Shown: positions 21,969-31,329 of the stretch, piece by piece
How positions within the stretch are numbered: the stretch's first letter is position 1
Layout of the letters: each line of letters opens with the position of its first letter
The notes under the pieces: generated by a model
What the model was told of the DNA's origin: nothing
The model's input: the letters and a program-made list of their open reading frames with translations, nothing else
The model's database searches: none
Made by a program: the position numbers and the translations under genes
Assembly (NCBI GenBank): GCA_947166655.1
Contig: CAMVFC010000016.1
Location: 1-39,156, forward strand
Reading direction: 5' to 3'
From: an uncultured Prevotellaceae bacterium
Lineage (GTDB): Bacteria > Bacteroidota > Bacteroidia > Bacteroidales > Bacteroidaceae
DNA: 39,156 nt

Positions 21969-22973
21969 TCAGAGCTTCATCACCCATGAAGTGGCAAAAT
22001 CCTTGCTTTGCTTGTGAAGCTCTGCATTGCTGCGGGCCGCGTCGGCCTCAGAGGCATAGCCATCCAGGATAACGCGGTTCATCTTTCCATTGTTGTAGAT
22101 GCGTACATTCTTATATCCCTGCTTCTGCAGACGTTCTACGAAGTTCTCGGCGTTGCGCTGGCTGACCGCGCTGGCCAGCACGATGCAATAGGGCGAGAGG
22201 GAGGCTGTGGCCTCTGCCTTCGGCGCCTCTGCTGCAACGGGCGCAGCAGGCTGTACCGTTTCCCTGGCAGGCTCGGCGGCAGGCTTGGTCGGGGCAAGGG
22301 GCTTTGCGCTCTTGGCTTCAGCGGGTGTGGCGCTGACAGCGACAGGCGTTGGCAATATGGTAGCTTCCTGCGGGGGTACGACCTTCTGGGCCACAGGATT
22401 GTAGAACAGCACGCTGACGAGGATGACAGCCGCCGCCATCAGCGTGCGGCGCAGGGCACGTCGGCTGATGCGGATGGTGATGAAATGACTCTCGTGCGGC
22501 GATGTCTCGGGGCGATGAACGGCTTTACGCGGTTTGCGCTTGTGCTGTATCTCAGACAGACGAAGCATAGAGAAAGCGTCCAGACCGAAATAAGACGGCG
22601 TGACGGCGCCTGCCTGGCAGGACGAGAAGGCCACATGGCCATCTTCATCTTGCGAAAAGACGCCGATGCTGCCGAAGTCTACCTGGCCCTCGGCCAGCAA
22701 CTTCTGACGCAGATGCAGCACCAACGACTGCACGTGGTACTTGGCTTCGCTCTCGGAACAGTTCATCTCGCTGCGCACCGACTGTACCAGCAGACCGTCG
22801 TCCTCCAGTACGTTCGGGTTAAAGCGAACCACTCGTAAAGGCGGGAAAAACAGGGCCTCATGCTCTACACGGACAGACGGGCTGCCCATCGTGACAAAGG
22901 CGCCAAACTGCGGCACGACCACGCACGGGTGATCTAACAGCAAGCATTCGATATGATGGGATAAAGCGTTCAT
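21969..22973 (-). CDS. HU-CCDC81-like / SPOR domain protein
   Basis: A 334-residue protein read from ATG 22973 (MNALSHHIECLLLDHPCVVVPQFGAFV); an upstream ATG at 22994 would place the -7 box inside the gene. Residues 1-~130 match the Bacteroidetes CCDC81-type prokaryotic HU domains 1 and 2 (VVPQFGAFVT, LFFPPLRVVRFNPNV, DGLLVQSV, GQVDFGSIGVF). A basic stretch (ISRRALRRTL) leads to one membrane helix (LMAAAVILVSVLFYN), then an Ala/Pro/Lys linker and a C-terminal SPOR domain (YCIVLASAVSQRNAENFVERLQKQGYKNVRIY). SPOR binds denuded septal peptidoglycan, so the protein could link nucleoid-side HU folds to the division site. Family: known in Bacteroidales, function unproven. Confidence 0.88.
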   Translation of the reverse strand: MNALSHHIECLLLDHPCVVVPQFGAFVTMGSPSVRVEHEALFFPPLRVVRFNPNVLEDDGLLVQSVRSEMNCSESEAKYHVQSLVLHLRQKLLAEGQVDFGSIGVFSQDEDGHVAFSSCQAGAVTPSYFGLDAFSMLRLSEIQHKRKPRKAVHRPETSPHESHFITIRISRRALRRTLMAAAVILVSVLFYNPVAQKVVPPQEATILPTPVAVSATPAEAKSAKPLAPTKPAAEPARETVQPAAPVAAEAPKAEATASLSPYCIVLASAVSQRNAENFVERLQKQGYKNVRIYNNGKMNRVILDGYASEADAARSNAELHKQSKDFATSWVMKL

Positions 22974-22980
22974 TCGAGTG

Positions 22981-23010
22981 CAAAGGTAAGACATTATTTA
23001 TAAATACAAG
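22981..23010 (-). promoter_or_regulatory. Bacteroidetes promoter for the HU/SPOR-FHA pair
   Basis: On the minus strand a TACCTTTG -7 box (22988-22981) is followed by only seven bases before ATG 22973. A weak -33 (CTTG, 23010-23007) lies 18 bp upstream. The predicted start site at about 22976 leaves a leader of about 3 nt. Confidence 0.55.
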
Positions 23011-23050
23011 CATAAAACCCGAAAAAAATATCAACTTTTCCCAAAACTGC

Positions 23051-23080
23051 TTGTCGTATGAAACTTTCTTCGTACATTTG
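23051..23080 (+). promoter_or_regulatory. Bacteroidetes promoter for ugd
   Basis: TACATTTG (23073-23080) fits the -7 consensus, with a partial -33 (TTG, 23051-23053) 19 bp upstream. The leader to ATG 23113 is about 28 nt. It is divergent from the HU/SPOR promoter. Confidence 0.6.
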
Positions 23081-23112
23081 CAGACTAATTCAAATAAGTA
23101 CTCGAACAGAAT

Positions 23113-24426
23113 ATGAATATTGCCATTGTAGGAACAGGCTATGTAGGGCTCGTCACCGGAGCCTGTTTCGCTGAGATTGGAGTAGACGTGACGTGTGTTG
23201 ACGTAGATCCCGTTAAGATTGATAAGCTGGAGCAGGGCGAGATGCCTATCTACGAACCAGGTCTGAAGGAAATGGTGCTGCGCAACAAGGTCGCCGGCCG
23301 GTTGCACTTCACCACGCGTCTGGAGGATTGTATGGAGCAGGTGCAGGTGGTATTCTCTGCCGTTGGCACTCCGCCGGACGAAGACGGCAGCGCCGATCTG
23401 AAATACGTCCTTCAGGTGGCCCGTACCATCGGGCAGCACATGACGGATTACAAGCTCGTCGTCACCAAATCTACTGTCCCCGTAGGCACGGCGCGCAAGG
23501 TGCGCGATGCCATTCAGGAGGAGCTGGACCGCAGGGGCGTTCAGGTGGAATTCGATGTCGCCTCGAATCCCGAGTTCCTCAAGGAAGGGAGTGCCATCGC
23601 CGACTTCATGAGTCCCGACCGCGTCGTCGTCGGTGTCGAGAGCAATCGCGCCCGCGATTTGATGACACGCCTTTACAAACCCTTCCTCATCCAGAATTTC
23701 CGTGTCATCTTTATGGATATCCCTTCCGCCGAGATGACGAAGTATGCAGCCAACTCTATGCTGGCCACCCGCATCTCGTTCATGAACGATATCGCCAACT
23801 TGTGCGAACTCGTCGGGGCCGACGTCAACATGGTCCGGAGCGGTATCGGCTCAGACACCCGCATCGGGCGCAAGTTCCTTTATGCAGGTTGCGGTTATGG
23901 CGGCTCCTGCTTCCCTAAGGATGTTAAGGCCCTCATCAAGACGGCCGAATCGCAAGGCTATTCCATGAAGGTCCTCAAGGCCGTGGAAGAGGTCAACGAG
24001 CAGCAGAAAAGCATCCTCTTCCGCAAGCTGGAATGCGCCCTCGACGGCGACCTCAGCGGCAAGACGGTCGCTCTGTGGGGCCTCGCCTTCAAGCCAGAGA
24101 CCGACGACATGCGCGAGGCACCGTCCTTGATACTGATAGACAAGCTTCACGAAGCGGGTTGCAAAATCCGTGTCTTCGACCCCGAAGCCATGGACGAATG
24201 CCGCCGCCGCGTAGGCGATAAGGTGTACTATGCCACCGACCAGTACGATGCCATTTACCAGGCAGATGCCATGCTGCTCGTCACCGAGTGGAAAGCTTTC
24301 CGCCTGCCTGCATGGAAGGTTGTCAAAGCTGCCATGCGTCGGCCGCTGGTTATCGACGGGCGTAATATCTACGATGCTGAAGAGATAGCATCGCTCGGCT
24401 TTGAATATCATTGCATTGGACGATGA
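23113..24426 (+). CDS. ugd: UDP-glucose 6-dehydrogenase
   Basis: A 437-residue enzyme of typical length that oxidises UDP-glucose to UDP-glucuronate with two NAD+. The N-terminal Rossmann motif is GTGYVGLVTGACFAEIG, followed by VDVDPVKIDKLEQGEMPIYEPGL, KSTVPVGT and NPEFLKEGSAIADF, with the catalytic cysteine in GCGYGGSCFPKD (C266) and the C-terminal UDP-binding AFKPETDDMREAP. UDP-glucuronate feeds capsule, exopolysaccharide or lipid A sugars. A related UDP-ManNAc dehydrogenase role is less likely because NPEFLKEG and GGSCFPKD are of the UGD type. It leads a plus-strand group with a lipoprotein and addAB; the next gene overlaps its stop by ATGA. Confidence 0.94.
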   Translation: MNIAIVGTGYVGLVTGACFAEIGVDVTCVDVDPVKIDKLEQGEMPIYEPGLKEMVLRNKVAGRLHFTTRLEDCMEQVQVVFSAVGTPPDEDGSADLKYVLQVARTIGQHMTDYKLVVTKSTVPVGTARKVRDAIQEELDRRGVQVEFDVASNPEFLKEGSAIADFMSPDRVVVGVESNRARDLMTRLYKPFLIQNFRVIFMDIPSAEMTKYAANSMLATRISFMNDIANLCELVGADVNMVRSGIGSDTRIGRKFLYAGCGYGGSCFPKDVKALIKTAESQGYSMKVLKAVEEVNEQQKSILFRKLECALDGDLSGKTVALWGLAFKPETDDMREAPSLILIDKLHEAGCKIRVFDPEAMDECRRRVGDKVYYATDQYDAIYQADAMLLVTEWKAFRLPAWKVVKAAMRRPLVIDGRNIYDAEEIASLGFEYHCIGR

Positions 24427-25232
24427 AGAATAAAGTAATACTTTCACTCTCTTTAACCCTCGCCGTCCTGCTGTCATGCGGCAGACGTGCGGACACGACA
24501 GACGAACCTTCGCCCGCCGTAGCCGACTCGGCTGCCATGCATCGGATTGAAGGAATCTGGCAGGACGAACTCACCGAGGCCGTAGTGTTCCGCATCAAGG
24601 GCGACAGCATCTTCTACCCCGACTCCACGAACCTTCCTGCGCGCTTTGCCATCTTTGCAGACACGCTGGTCATCTATGCTTCATCCGAGGCGCATTATCC
24701 CATCAGCCATCTCGGCGACAACTTCTTTGTCTACGAATCCCTCACGGGCGAGGAGATGAAAGTGGTCCGTTCCAACGACGAGAGCGACTCTCTGCTGTTC
24801 GAACATCGCGACTATGCTCCTATCCTTCTGGACCAGCGCGTTCGGCGTGATACCGTCGTCTATGCCGACGGCGAGCGCTATCACCTCTATATTGATGTCT
24901 CGCCGACCCGTCGCCGCGTCTTCAAGACGACGTACACCGACGAGGGCATGGCTGTCGAGAACGCTTACTTCGACAACATTATTCATATCGGAGTCTACAG
25001 CGGACGCAAGTGTCTCTATTCACATGACTTCCAGAAGACAGACTTCAGCGACGTCGTCACCCCGCAGTTCATCGAGGGTGCCATCTTGTCCAACATGGAG
25101 TTCGGCCACACCAACGCTGCCGGCAGCCGCTTTCTGGCCACACTGTGCGAACCTGACGGCTCTACCTGCTATGTCGTTGAAATCACGATTGGCTTCGACG
25201 GAAAAGTCATGGCTGAACTGCTTCAACCTTAA
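24423..25232 (+). CDS. DUF4738 domain lipoprotein
   Basis: A 269-residue protein read from ATG 24423, which overlaps the ugd stop (ATGA); the frame begins at 24411 but the lipoprotein signal MKNKVILSLSLTLAVLLSC (lipobox VLLSC, Cys19) fixes the start. Residues ~40-120 form a small beta-rich domain (IEGIWQDELTEAVVFRIKGDSIFYPDS, HYPISHLGDNFFVYES). The C-terminal part (YADGERYHLYIDVSP, DNIIHIGVYSGRKCLYSHDFQKTDFSDVV, ILSNMEFGHTN) has the DUF4738 pattern found in Bacteroidales lipoproteins of unknown role. It probably faces the periplasm. It is followed by addA 21 bp later. Confidence 0.8.
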   Translation: MKNKVILSLSLTLAVLLSCGRRADTTDEPSPAVADSAAMHRIEGIWQDELTEAVVFRIKGDSIFYPDSTNLPARFAIFADTLVIYASSEAHYPISHLGDNFFVYESLTGEEMKVVRSNDESDSLLFEHRDYAPILLDQRVRRDTVVYADGERYHLYIDVSPTRRRVFKTTYTDEGMAVENAYFDNIIHIGVYSGRKCLYSHDFQKTDFSDVVTPQFIEGAILSNMEFGHTNAAGSRFLATLCEPDGSTCYVVEITIGFDGKVMAELLQP

Positions 25233-25253
25233 AATAATAATGTAACGGAATAT

Positions 25254-28200
25254 ATGCAGCTGACCGTCTACAAAGCCTCGGCAGGGTCGGGAAAGACGTT
25301 CACCCTGACCATCCACTATCTCAAGCTTCTGCTTTTGGCGCGTGAGGGCGGTGAGTATGCGCATATCCTTGGCGTGACTTTCACCAACAAGGCAACGGCC
25401 GAGATGAAAGACCGCATTCTCAGTCAGCTCTATGGCATCGGCCACGGGATGCCGTCCAGCGAATCCTACTTGCAAGCCCTGCTGGAGGCGTTGCGCGGAG
25501 AGCGTGTCGTACCGTTCACGGTCGACGAGGTAAGGGAGACCTGTCGCACAGTGCTCACACAGATTCTGCACGACTACAATCGTTTTCGCATTCAGACAAT
25601 CGACTCCTTCTTCCAACTGATTCTCCGTGGACTGGCTCACGAACTCGGACTGACGGCCAACCTTCAGGTGGAAATCAACGACCGCGAGGTGCTGACGCTG
25701 GCTGTGGACCGCATTGTGGACCGCCTGCAGGACGAGCCTGTCGTCATGGACTGGATGTACAGCCTCGTGCGCGACCAGATAGAGAACAACCAGAAATGGG
25801 ATGTCAGAGGACAAGTCAGGAACTTCGGGCGGGCTATCTTCAACGAAGACTATCTCTTACGAGGCGACCAGCTGCGACAGCTCCTGAACGATCCACAGTA
25901 TGTGCGCAACTATCTGAAGACCCTTCGAGAGTTGCAGAACGATGCTGAGGAGACAGCAAAACTCATGGGCACGCACATGCAGCAGGAACTGGATCTGCAT
26001 GGCGTACAGCTGTCTGACTTCTCCAACGGACAGCGCATCCTCGGAGGTCTCCTCAACAAGTTGAAAGAAGGTCAGCTGGCTGACATCACCCTCTCCGACA
26101 CAATACATCGATGGGCCGAGGATAGCGAACTGATGGTGAAGAAGACCGACAGGGACAGCCGTCCTGACCTGCTGAACGTAGCTGCGAGTATCGCGGGACA
26201 GCTCAGCACTCTCATTGAACAGCTGCCACACCTTATATATATTTATAACAGTGTCCACCTTTCCGTGGCACACATCAAATCGTTGTGCCTCCTGGGCTTC
26301 ATCGATCAGGAGGTGGCTACAATCAACGAAGAGACTTCCCGCTTCAACCTGGCCAAGACGCCTATACTGCTGCGACGGATGATAGGCGAGAGCGATGCCC
26401 CCTTCGTCTTTGAGAAGATGGGCACGCTGCTGCATCATGTGATGATCGACGAGTTCCAGGATACGTCGCACCTGCAATGGGAGAACTTCCGCACGCTGCT
26501 TCTCGAGAGCTTCTCACGCGGTGGGCGTAATCTTCTTGTGGGCGATGTCAAGCAAAGCATCTACCGATGGCGTGGCGGCGACTGGCGCACATTGGGAACT
26601 ATCGAGCAACAGCGGGGCTTACAGCCGAAGGTCGTCACCCTCGATACGAATTTCCGCAGCGATCGACACGTAGTCAATTTCAATAACGAGTTCTTCACGG
26701 CGGCTGCAAGCTTGCTTGACACGGTGATGGCCTCGGAAGAAGAAGCCCTGCAGAAACCTTTCACCTTCGCCGAGCCCTACAGCGATGTCTGTCAGCAAGT
26801 CCCTGCGAAGAAACCCGAGACGGGCTTCGTCTGTGTCTCCGTCATCGACAATTCCGAAGAGAACCGCCGTAAAGAAGACTGGCAGCCGCTGGTCCTTGAT
26901 GACCTGAAGCGCCAGATTCGTGATTTACACGAAGCGGGTTTGCCATTTGAGAAGATGACCATACTCGTCCGTAAGAATGACGAGTGTCAACCCCTCATCG
27001 ATAGCTTTGCTGAAGATCCGTCTATGCCACCTGTCGTGAGCGACGAAGCCTTTCTCCTGTCTTCAAGCACTGCCGTCAGTACGCTCATCGAGGCTCTGCG
27101 GGTGCTGGACGACCCACATTCGCCCGTAGCCTTAGCCTATCTCGGCAGTCAGGGTATCGACCTGTATGCTTTCCAGAGCATGGCCGACGATCTGCGGCTG
27201 ATGCCTCTCTATGAGTTGCTGGAGTTCCTCTACCGTGACTTCCGCCTCAAACAGCGTATGCCGCAGCAGGATGCCTACCTCTTCACCTTCTTTGATGCCG
27301 TGACAGATTATCTGCACAATGAAGCCGCCAACATCCATTCGTTCCTCGGCTTTTGGGATGAGAAGCTGGCGCGGCAGGCCATTCCCGCAGGTCGGGTAGG
27401 GGGCATCCGTGTCATCACCATTCATAAAGCCAAGGGTCTGGAGTTCCACACGGTGCTCATCCCCTTCTGTACGTGGGCGTTCGAAAGTAGCCTGTCGGGT
27501 GATTTGTTGTGGTGCGCGCCTACGGAAGCGCCCTTTTCCGACATGCCCCTCCTGCCCATCACGCCTTCTGCTAAGATGGCACCGCAATCGGTCTTCGCAC
27601 AAGAGTATCTGGAAGAACGTCTCATGAGCCATCTTGATGAGCTCAATACGCTCTACGTTGCCTTTACACGTGCCTGCAGCAACCTCTTTGTCTGGGCTGT
27701 CGGCGCAGATATAAGTTCGGCTCGGCATACGGTTGGCGATCTCGTTGCGTGTGCCATGACCGACCTCCTGCCCGGCACAGTCGATGCACCTTTTCAACGC
27801 TACAGCATCGGGCGCCTTGTTGCCTCTGTTCGCGAGGTCCATGAAAAAGAGGACAACCGAATGCTGGCGGAATCCTTGCCCGCTGATGTGCAGATGCAGA
27901 GTTTCCCGCTGAATGTCACTTTCCGCCAGAGTAATCGCTCGCAACAGTTCATCGCTCAGCTCCCAACCGAGAGCGGCGATGAGATTTCTGCTGTTGTCGC
28001 TCTCGATGGCGAACGGCGTGACGACACCTACATGGAGACAGGTCGCTTGCTACATCGCATCCTGCAGAATATTCATACGGAAGCCGACATCACCCGCGTC
28101 CTGAACCAGTTCGAGCATGAAGGCATCATCTCGCGTACCGCTACTGATGGCAGACAGGTGTCTGTGCCGCGTGCCGATGCAGAGCGTTGGATTCGCCAGG

Positions 28201-28496
28201 GACTTCGCAATCCCCTTGTCGCAGGTTGGTTTACTGATGCCTGGCAACTCTTCAATGAATGTTCCATTGTCTCTCTGGCGGCCAATGGCACGCCCGAAGT
28301 GCGCCGTCCGGACCGCGTCATGGTGAATGCTGAAGAGAATCATATCGTCGTCGTGGACTTCAAGTTTGGCCGTCCTCGTCCAGAGTATGAAGAACAGGTG
28401 CGCGATTATATGCGTCTGCTGAAGGATATGGTGCCTGGAGCCTCTGTCGACGGCTATCTCTGGTTTGTCTATTCAGGAAAAGTGCAACCTGTCTAA
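25254..28496 (+). CDS. addA: AddA-type helicase-nuclease subunit
   Basis: A 1080-residue UvrD/RecB-type protein. Walker A is ASAGSGKT (8-15) in the first helicase motif; motif Ia GVTFTNKATAEMKDRI; motif II VMIDEFQDTS (D399, E400); motif III LLVGDVKQSIYRWRGGD; motif IV TLDTNFRSDRHVV; motif V VITIHKAKGLEFHTVLIP; motif VI TLYVAFTRACSNLFVW. The C-terminus is a RecB-family nuclease (VVDFKFG, D1035 and K1037; EEQVRDYMRLL). With the next gene it should form AddAB, which unwinds and resects double-strand breaks to load RecA. The gene follows a lipoprotein gene by 21 bp and ends 20 bp before addB. The name is by domain content; a RecB-like role without AddB is the alternative. Confidence 0.92.
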   Translation: MQLTVYKASAGSGKTFTLTIHYLKLLLLAREGGEYAHILGVTFTNKATAEMKDRILSQLYGIGHGMPSSESYLQALLEALRGERVVPFTVDEVRETCRTVLTQILHDYNRFRIQTIDSFFQLILRGLAHELGLTANLQVEINDREVLTLAVDRIVDRLQDEPVVMDWMYSLVRDQIENNQKWDVRGQVRNFGRAIFNEDYLLRGDQLRQLLNDPQYVRNYLKTLRELQNDAEETAKLMGTHMQQELDLHGVQLSDFSNGQRILGGLLNKLKEGQLADITLSDTIHRWAEDSELMVKKTDRDSRPDLLNVAASIAGQLSTLIEQLPHLIYIYNSVHLSVAHIKSLCLLGFIDQEVATINEETSRFNLAKTPILLRRMIGESDAPFVFEKMGTLLHHVMIDEFQDTSHLQWENFRTLLLESFSRGGRNLLVGDVKQSIYRWRGGDWRTLGTIEQQRGLQPKVVTLDTNFRSDRHVVNFNNEFFTAAASLLDTVMASEEEALQKPFTFAEPYSDVCQQVPAKKPETGFVCVSVIDNSEENRRKEDWQPLVLDDLKRQIRDLHEAGLPFEKMTILVRKNDECQPLIDSFAEDPSMPPVVSDEAFLLSSSTAVSTLIEALRVLDDPHSPVALAYLGSQGIDLYAFQSMADDLRLMPLYELLEFLYRDFRLKQRMPQQDAYLFTFFDAVTDYLHNEAANIHSFLGFWDEKLARQAIPAGRVGGIRVITIHKAKGLEFHTVLIPFCTWAFESSLSGDLLWCAPTEAPFSDMPLLPITPSAKMAPQSVFAQEYLEERLMSHLDELNTLYVAFTRACSNLFVWAVGADISSARHTVGDLVACAMTDLLPGTVDAPFQRYSIGRLVASVREVHEKEDNRMLAESLPADVQMQSFPLNVTFRQSNRSQQFIAQLPTESGDEISAVVALDGERRDDTYMETGRLLHRILQNIHTEADITRVLNQFEHEGIISRTATDGRQVSVPRADAERWIRQGLRNPLVAGWFTDAWQLFNECSIVSLAANGTPEVRRPDRVMVNAEENHIVVVDFKFGRPRPEYEEQVRDYMRLLKDMVPGASVDGYLWFVYSGKVQPV

Positions 28497-28516
28497 CCCC
28501 TTCCAACACATCGCCC

Positions 28517-31321
28517 ATGAAAGCCTTCCTCAGAAATGTTGCAGAGTCCTTGCTCGAGCGCTATGGTTCCAACCTCAATCATCTTGTGGTGGTCCTCCCC
28601 GGCAAACGTGCCAGTTTGTTCCTGAATCAGGCGCTGGCCGAAGCGTCGCCGACACCCGTCTGGGCACCGCGCTACAAGACCATCAGCGAACTCTTCCAGC
28701 AGGCTTCTCCCTATACGCTGTGCGATCCCATCGAAGCCGTCTGCCGCCTTTACCGTTCCTATGCAGCCCACGTTCCTGAGCCGCAGACATTGGATCGGTT
28801 TTATTCTTGGGGTGAGGTGCTGCTGGCCGATTTCGACGATGTCGACAAGCATCTGGAGGATGCCCATCGTCTCTTCCGCAATATCTATGATATCAGGGCG
28901 CTCGACGACAATTCATATATCACTCCGGAACAGGAAGAAGCCTTGAAGAGCTTCTTCAGCAACTTCTCTCTCGACAGTAACAGCCAGCTCAAAGCCAATT
29001 TTCTGGAACTGTGGAACCAGATGTCGGCCATCTATGATGACCTGCATGCTTCGATGCGTGTCGATGGCGTGCTCTATGAAGGGGCCTTGCAGCGGGATGT
29101 CGTGGAGCGTCTTCGCTCCAATACTCCTGCTGAAGAGGATAGCCTCGCCTCGTCCAAAGTCCTTGGTGATAGCACTTATGTTTTTGTTGGTTTCAATGTC
29201 CTGAATAATGTTGAGGAAGCCCTTTTCGATGAACTTCGCGACCGTGGTCAAGCCCTGTTTTATTGGGATTACGACCATTTCTATTTAGATAAGCATGAAG
29301 CAGGCTACTTTATCCGACGCAACCTTCAGCGTTACGGCAATGCTCTCTCGGCAGACCACTTCGACCATTTCATCTCGCCCAAGCAAATCACGATTGCCGC
29401 AGCTTCCAGCGAGAACATTCAGGCACGCTATGTCGCGACGTGGCTCGAGGAAAACATCACCGAGCGCGAGAATGAGACGGCAGTCGTGCTGGCTAACGAA
29501 CAGTTGCTGATGCCTGTGCTACACAGCCTGCCCCCGTGTGTCGATGCCGTCAATGTCACTATGGGCCTACCCGTTTCGGATACGCCCGTCTATGGCTTTG
29601 TCTGTGCCCTTCTTGCCTTGCAGGGCGAGGGCTACGACACCGAACGACAGCGTTTCCGGTATGTCCAGTTGCGGGCTGTTGCCAATCATCCCTTTGCAAG
29701 ACTTGTAGGGGAAGATGTCTGGAAGCGTAGGGCTGGCAGCGGAACAGACTTGTTACACTACCTGCAGGCGTGCCTGACCGCACTGGGACGGCATTTCACC
29801 TCCGAATCCTTCACCGACCAACTCTATGCCGAGGCTCTCTTCCAGACTTTTACAGCCATCAACCGACTGCTGGACCTCATGGCGGGTGATAAACCCTTGC
29901 TGCAAGTCGGCGATGCTACTTTGCAGCGACTTCTCCGCAGCATTCTTCTGTCGCAGACCACACCTTTCCATGGAGAACCCGCTGTTGGTCTGCAAGTGAT
30001 GGGGGTGCTCGAGACGCGCGCTTTGGATTTTCGCCATCTGCTCATGCTCAGTGTGGGCGAGGGCTATCTGCCCAAAGCCGTCTCGGACACCAGTTTCATC
30101 CCATTCAATCTTCGTGAAGCCTTCGGACTGACCACTGTCCGTCACAAGATTGCCGTCTATGCCTATTATTTCTATCGTCTCATTCAGCGGGCAGAGCGCA
30201 TCACCTTTGTCTATAATGACAGCAACGTGGGCATACGCCAGAACGAGATCTCGCGTTTCCTGCGTCAGCTGGAAGCCGAGACCGACCTGCCTCTACGCCA
30301 TATCCGCCTGCAGGCAGACAGCCAAACAAAGCTGTCACCACCGCACACCGAGGCGAAAACGCCCGAGGTGATACAGCATCTTGTGCAACTCTTTGACAAC
30401 ACAGGTCTGAAGGGCCGCGAGCGTCATCCGCTCTCGCCCACGGCCATGAACACGTATAACGTCTGTCCCATGCGGTTCTTCTATCGCTACGTTCGCGGTC
30501 TAAAAATCGACCCGGATCCCAAGGACGGACTTGATCCGATTCTTTTCGGCAACATCTTCCACAAGGCTGCCGAACTGCTCTATCAGCAACTCACCTCGCG
30601 GGGCGAAATCATTCGTGCGGAAGACCTGGATCCTTTCATTGCTGATGGGGGGATGCGCCTGCAGCCGTTTGTACGCGAGGCTTTCCGCAAAGAGTTCTTC
30701 GAGGGAGGGACAGAGGACTATGCCGGTATCCTGCAGATAGCGGTTCGCGTCCTTCAGACCTATCTGCTGTTGTTGCTTCGACAAGACCGCCGTCTCACAC
30801 CCTTCAGCATTAAGGGACTTGAGGTCAAACGCTTTATCACTCTTCATCATCAACTCTCTGACGGACGCACCATCGAGATAGACACCGGCGGTATCATCGA
30901 CCGACTGGATCAAGTCAACGATCCGTGTGTCGAGGGGGGCTGTGCCTTCCGTGTCGTAGACTACAAAACAGGAGGCTATCCAGGAGCTGTCGCCCAACTC
31001 ACGAACCTTTTTGAGCATCCGGGGCAGAAAGAAGAGTACTATTTCCAGACCATGCTCTATGCCTCTATCGTGGCCGCACAAGAGCAGAAGCCCGTCACTC
31101 CCTGCCTCTTCTTTGTTCACCGGGCGAATACGTCTGACTATTCTCCTAAGTTGACCCTTGCCCGGCAGTCTCTGCATGATATCCGCAGCGTGGCCGACGA
31201 TTTTATGGATCTTGTGGTCGAATTGATAGGCGACATCTTTGATGTAGAAAAACCATTCACGCAGACCGACGATTACGAGGCTTGCAAACACTGTAATTAC
31301 CGCCAACTGTGCGGACGATAA
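28517..31321 (+). CDS. addB: AddB-type PD-(D/E)XK nuclease subunit
   Basis: A 934-residue protein that resembles the inactivated helicase plus nuclease layout of AddB. The N-terminal LNHLVVVLPGKRASLFLNQ (20-38) has the position of Walker A but not the GxGKT pattern. The C-terminal nuclease contains FRVVDYKTGGYPG (D815, K817) and an iron-sulfur cysteine set: one Cys in MNTYNVCPMRFFYRY (C650) and three at the very end (CKHCNYRQLC, C923, C926, C932), the 4Fe-4S staple of AddB. It is followed 8 bp later by the nucleotidyltransferase gene. Fe-S nuclease plus UvrD partner is why AddAB is preferred over RecBCD; no recC or recD is present. Confidence 0.9.
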   Translation: MKAFLRNVAESLLERYGSNLNHLVVVLPGKRASLFLNQALAEASPTPVWAPRYKTISELFQQASPYTLCDPIEAVCRLYRSYAAHVPEPQTLDRFYSWGEVLLADFDDVDKHLEDAHRLFRNIYDIRALDDNSYITPEQEEALKSFFSNFSLDSNSQLKANFLELWNQMSAIYDDLHASMRVDGVLYEGALQRDVVERLRSNTPAEEDSLASSKVLGDSTYVFVGFNVLNNVEEALFDELRDRGQALFYWDYDHFYLDKHEAGYFIRRNLQRYGNALSADHFDHFISPKQITIAAASSENIQARYVATWLEENITERENETAVVLANEQLLMPVLHSLPPCVDAVNVTMGLPVSDTPVYGFVCALLALQGEGYDTERQRFRYVQLRAVANHPFARLVGEDVWKRRAGSGTDLLHYLQACLTALGRHFTSESFTDQLYAEALFQTFTAINRLLDLMAGDKPLLQVGDATLQRLLRSILLSQTTPFHGEPAVGLQVMGVLETRALDFRHLLMLSVGEGYLPKAVSDTSFIPFNLREAFGLTTVRHKIAVYAYYFYRLIQRAERITFVYNDSNVGIRQNEISRFLRQLEAETDLPLRHIRLQADSQTKLSPPHTEAKTPEVIQHLVQLFDNTGLKGRERHPLSPTAMNTYNVCPMRFFYRYVRGLKIDPDPKDGLDPILFGNIFHKAAELLYQQLTSRGEIIRAEDLDPFIADGGMRLQPFVREAFRKEFFEGGTEDYAGILQIAVRVLQTYLLLLLRQDRRLTPFSIKGLEVKRFITLHHQLSDGRTIEIDTGGIIDRLDQVNDPCVEGGCAFRVVDYKTGGYPGAVAQLTNLFEHPGQKEEYYFQTMLYASIVAAQEQKPVTPCLFFVHRANTSDYSPKLTLARQSLHDIRSVADDFMDLVVELIGDIFDVEKPFTQTDDYEACKHCNYRQLCGR

Positions 31322-31329
31322 AAACGCTT

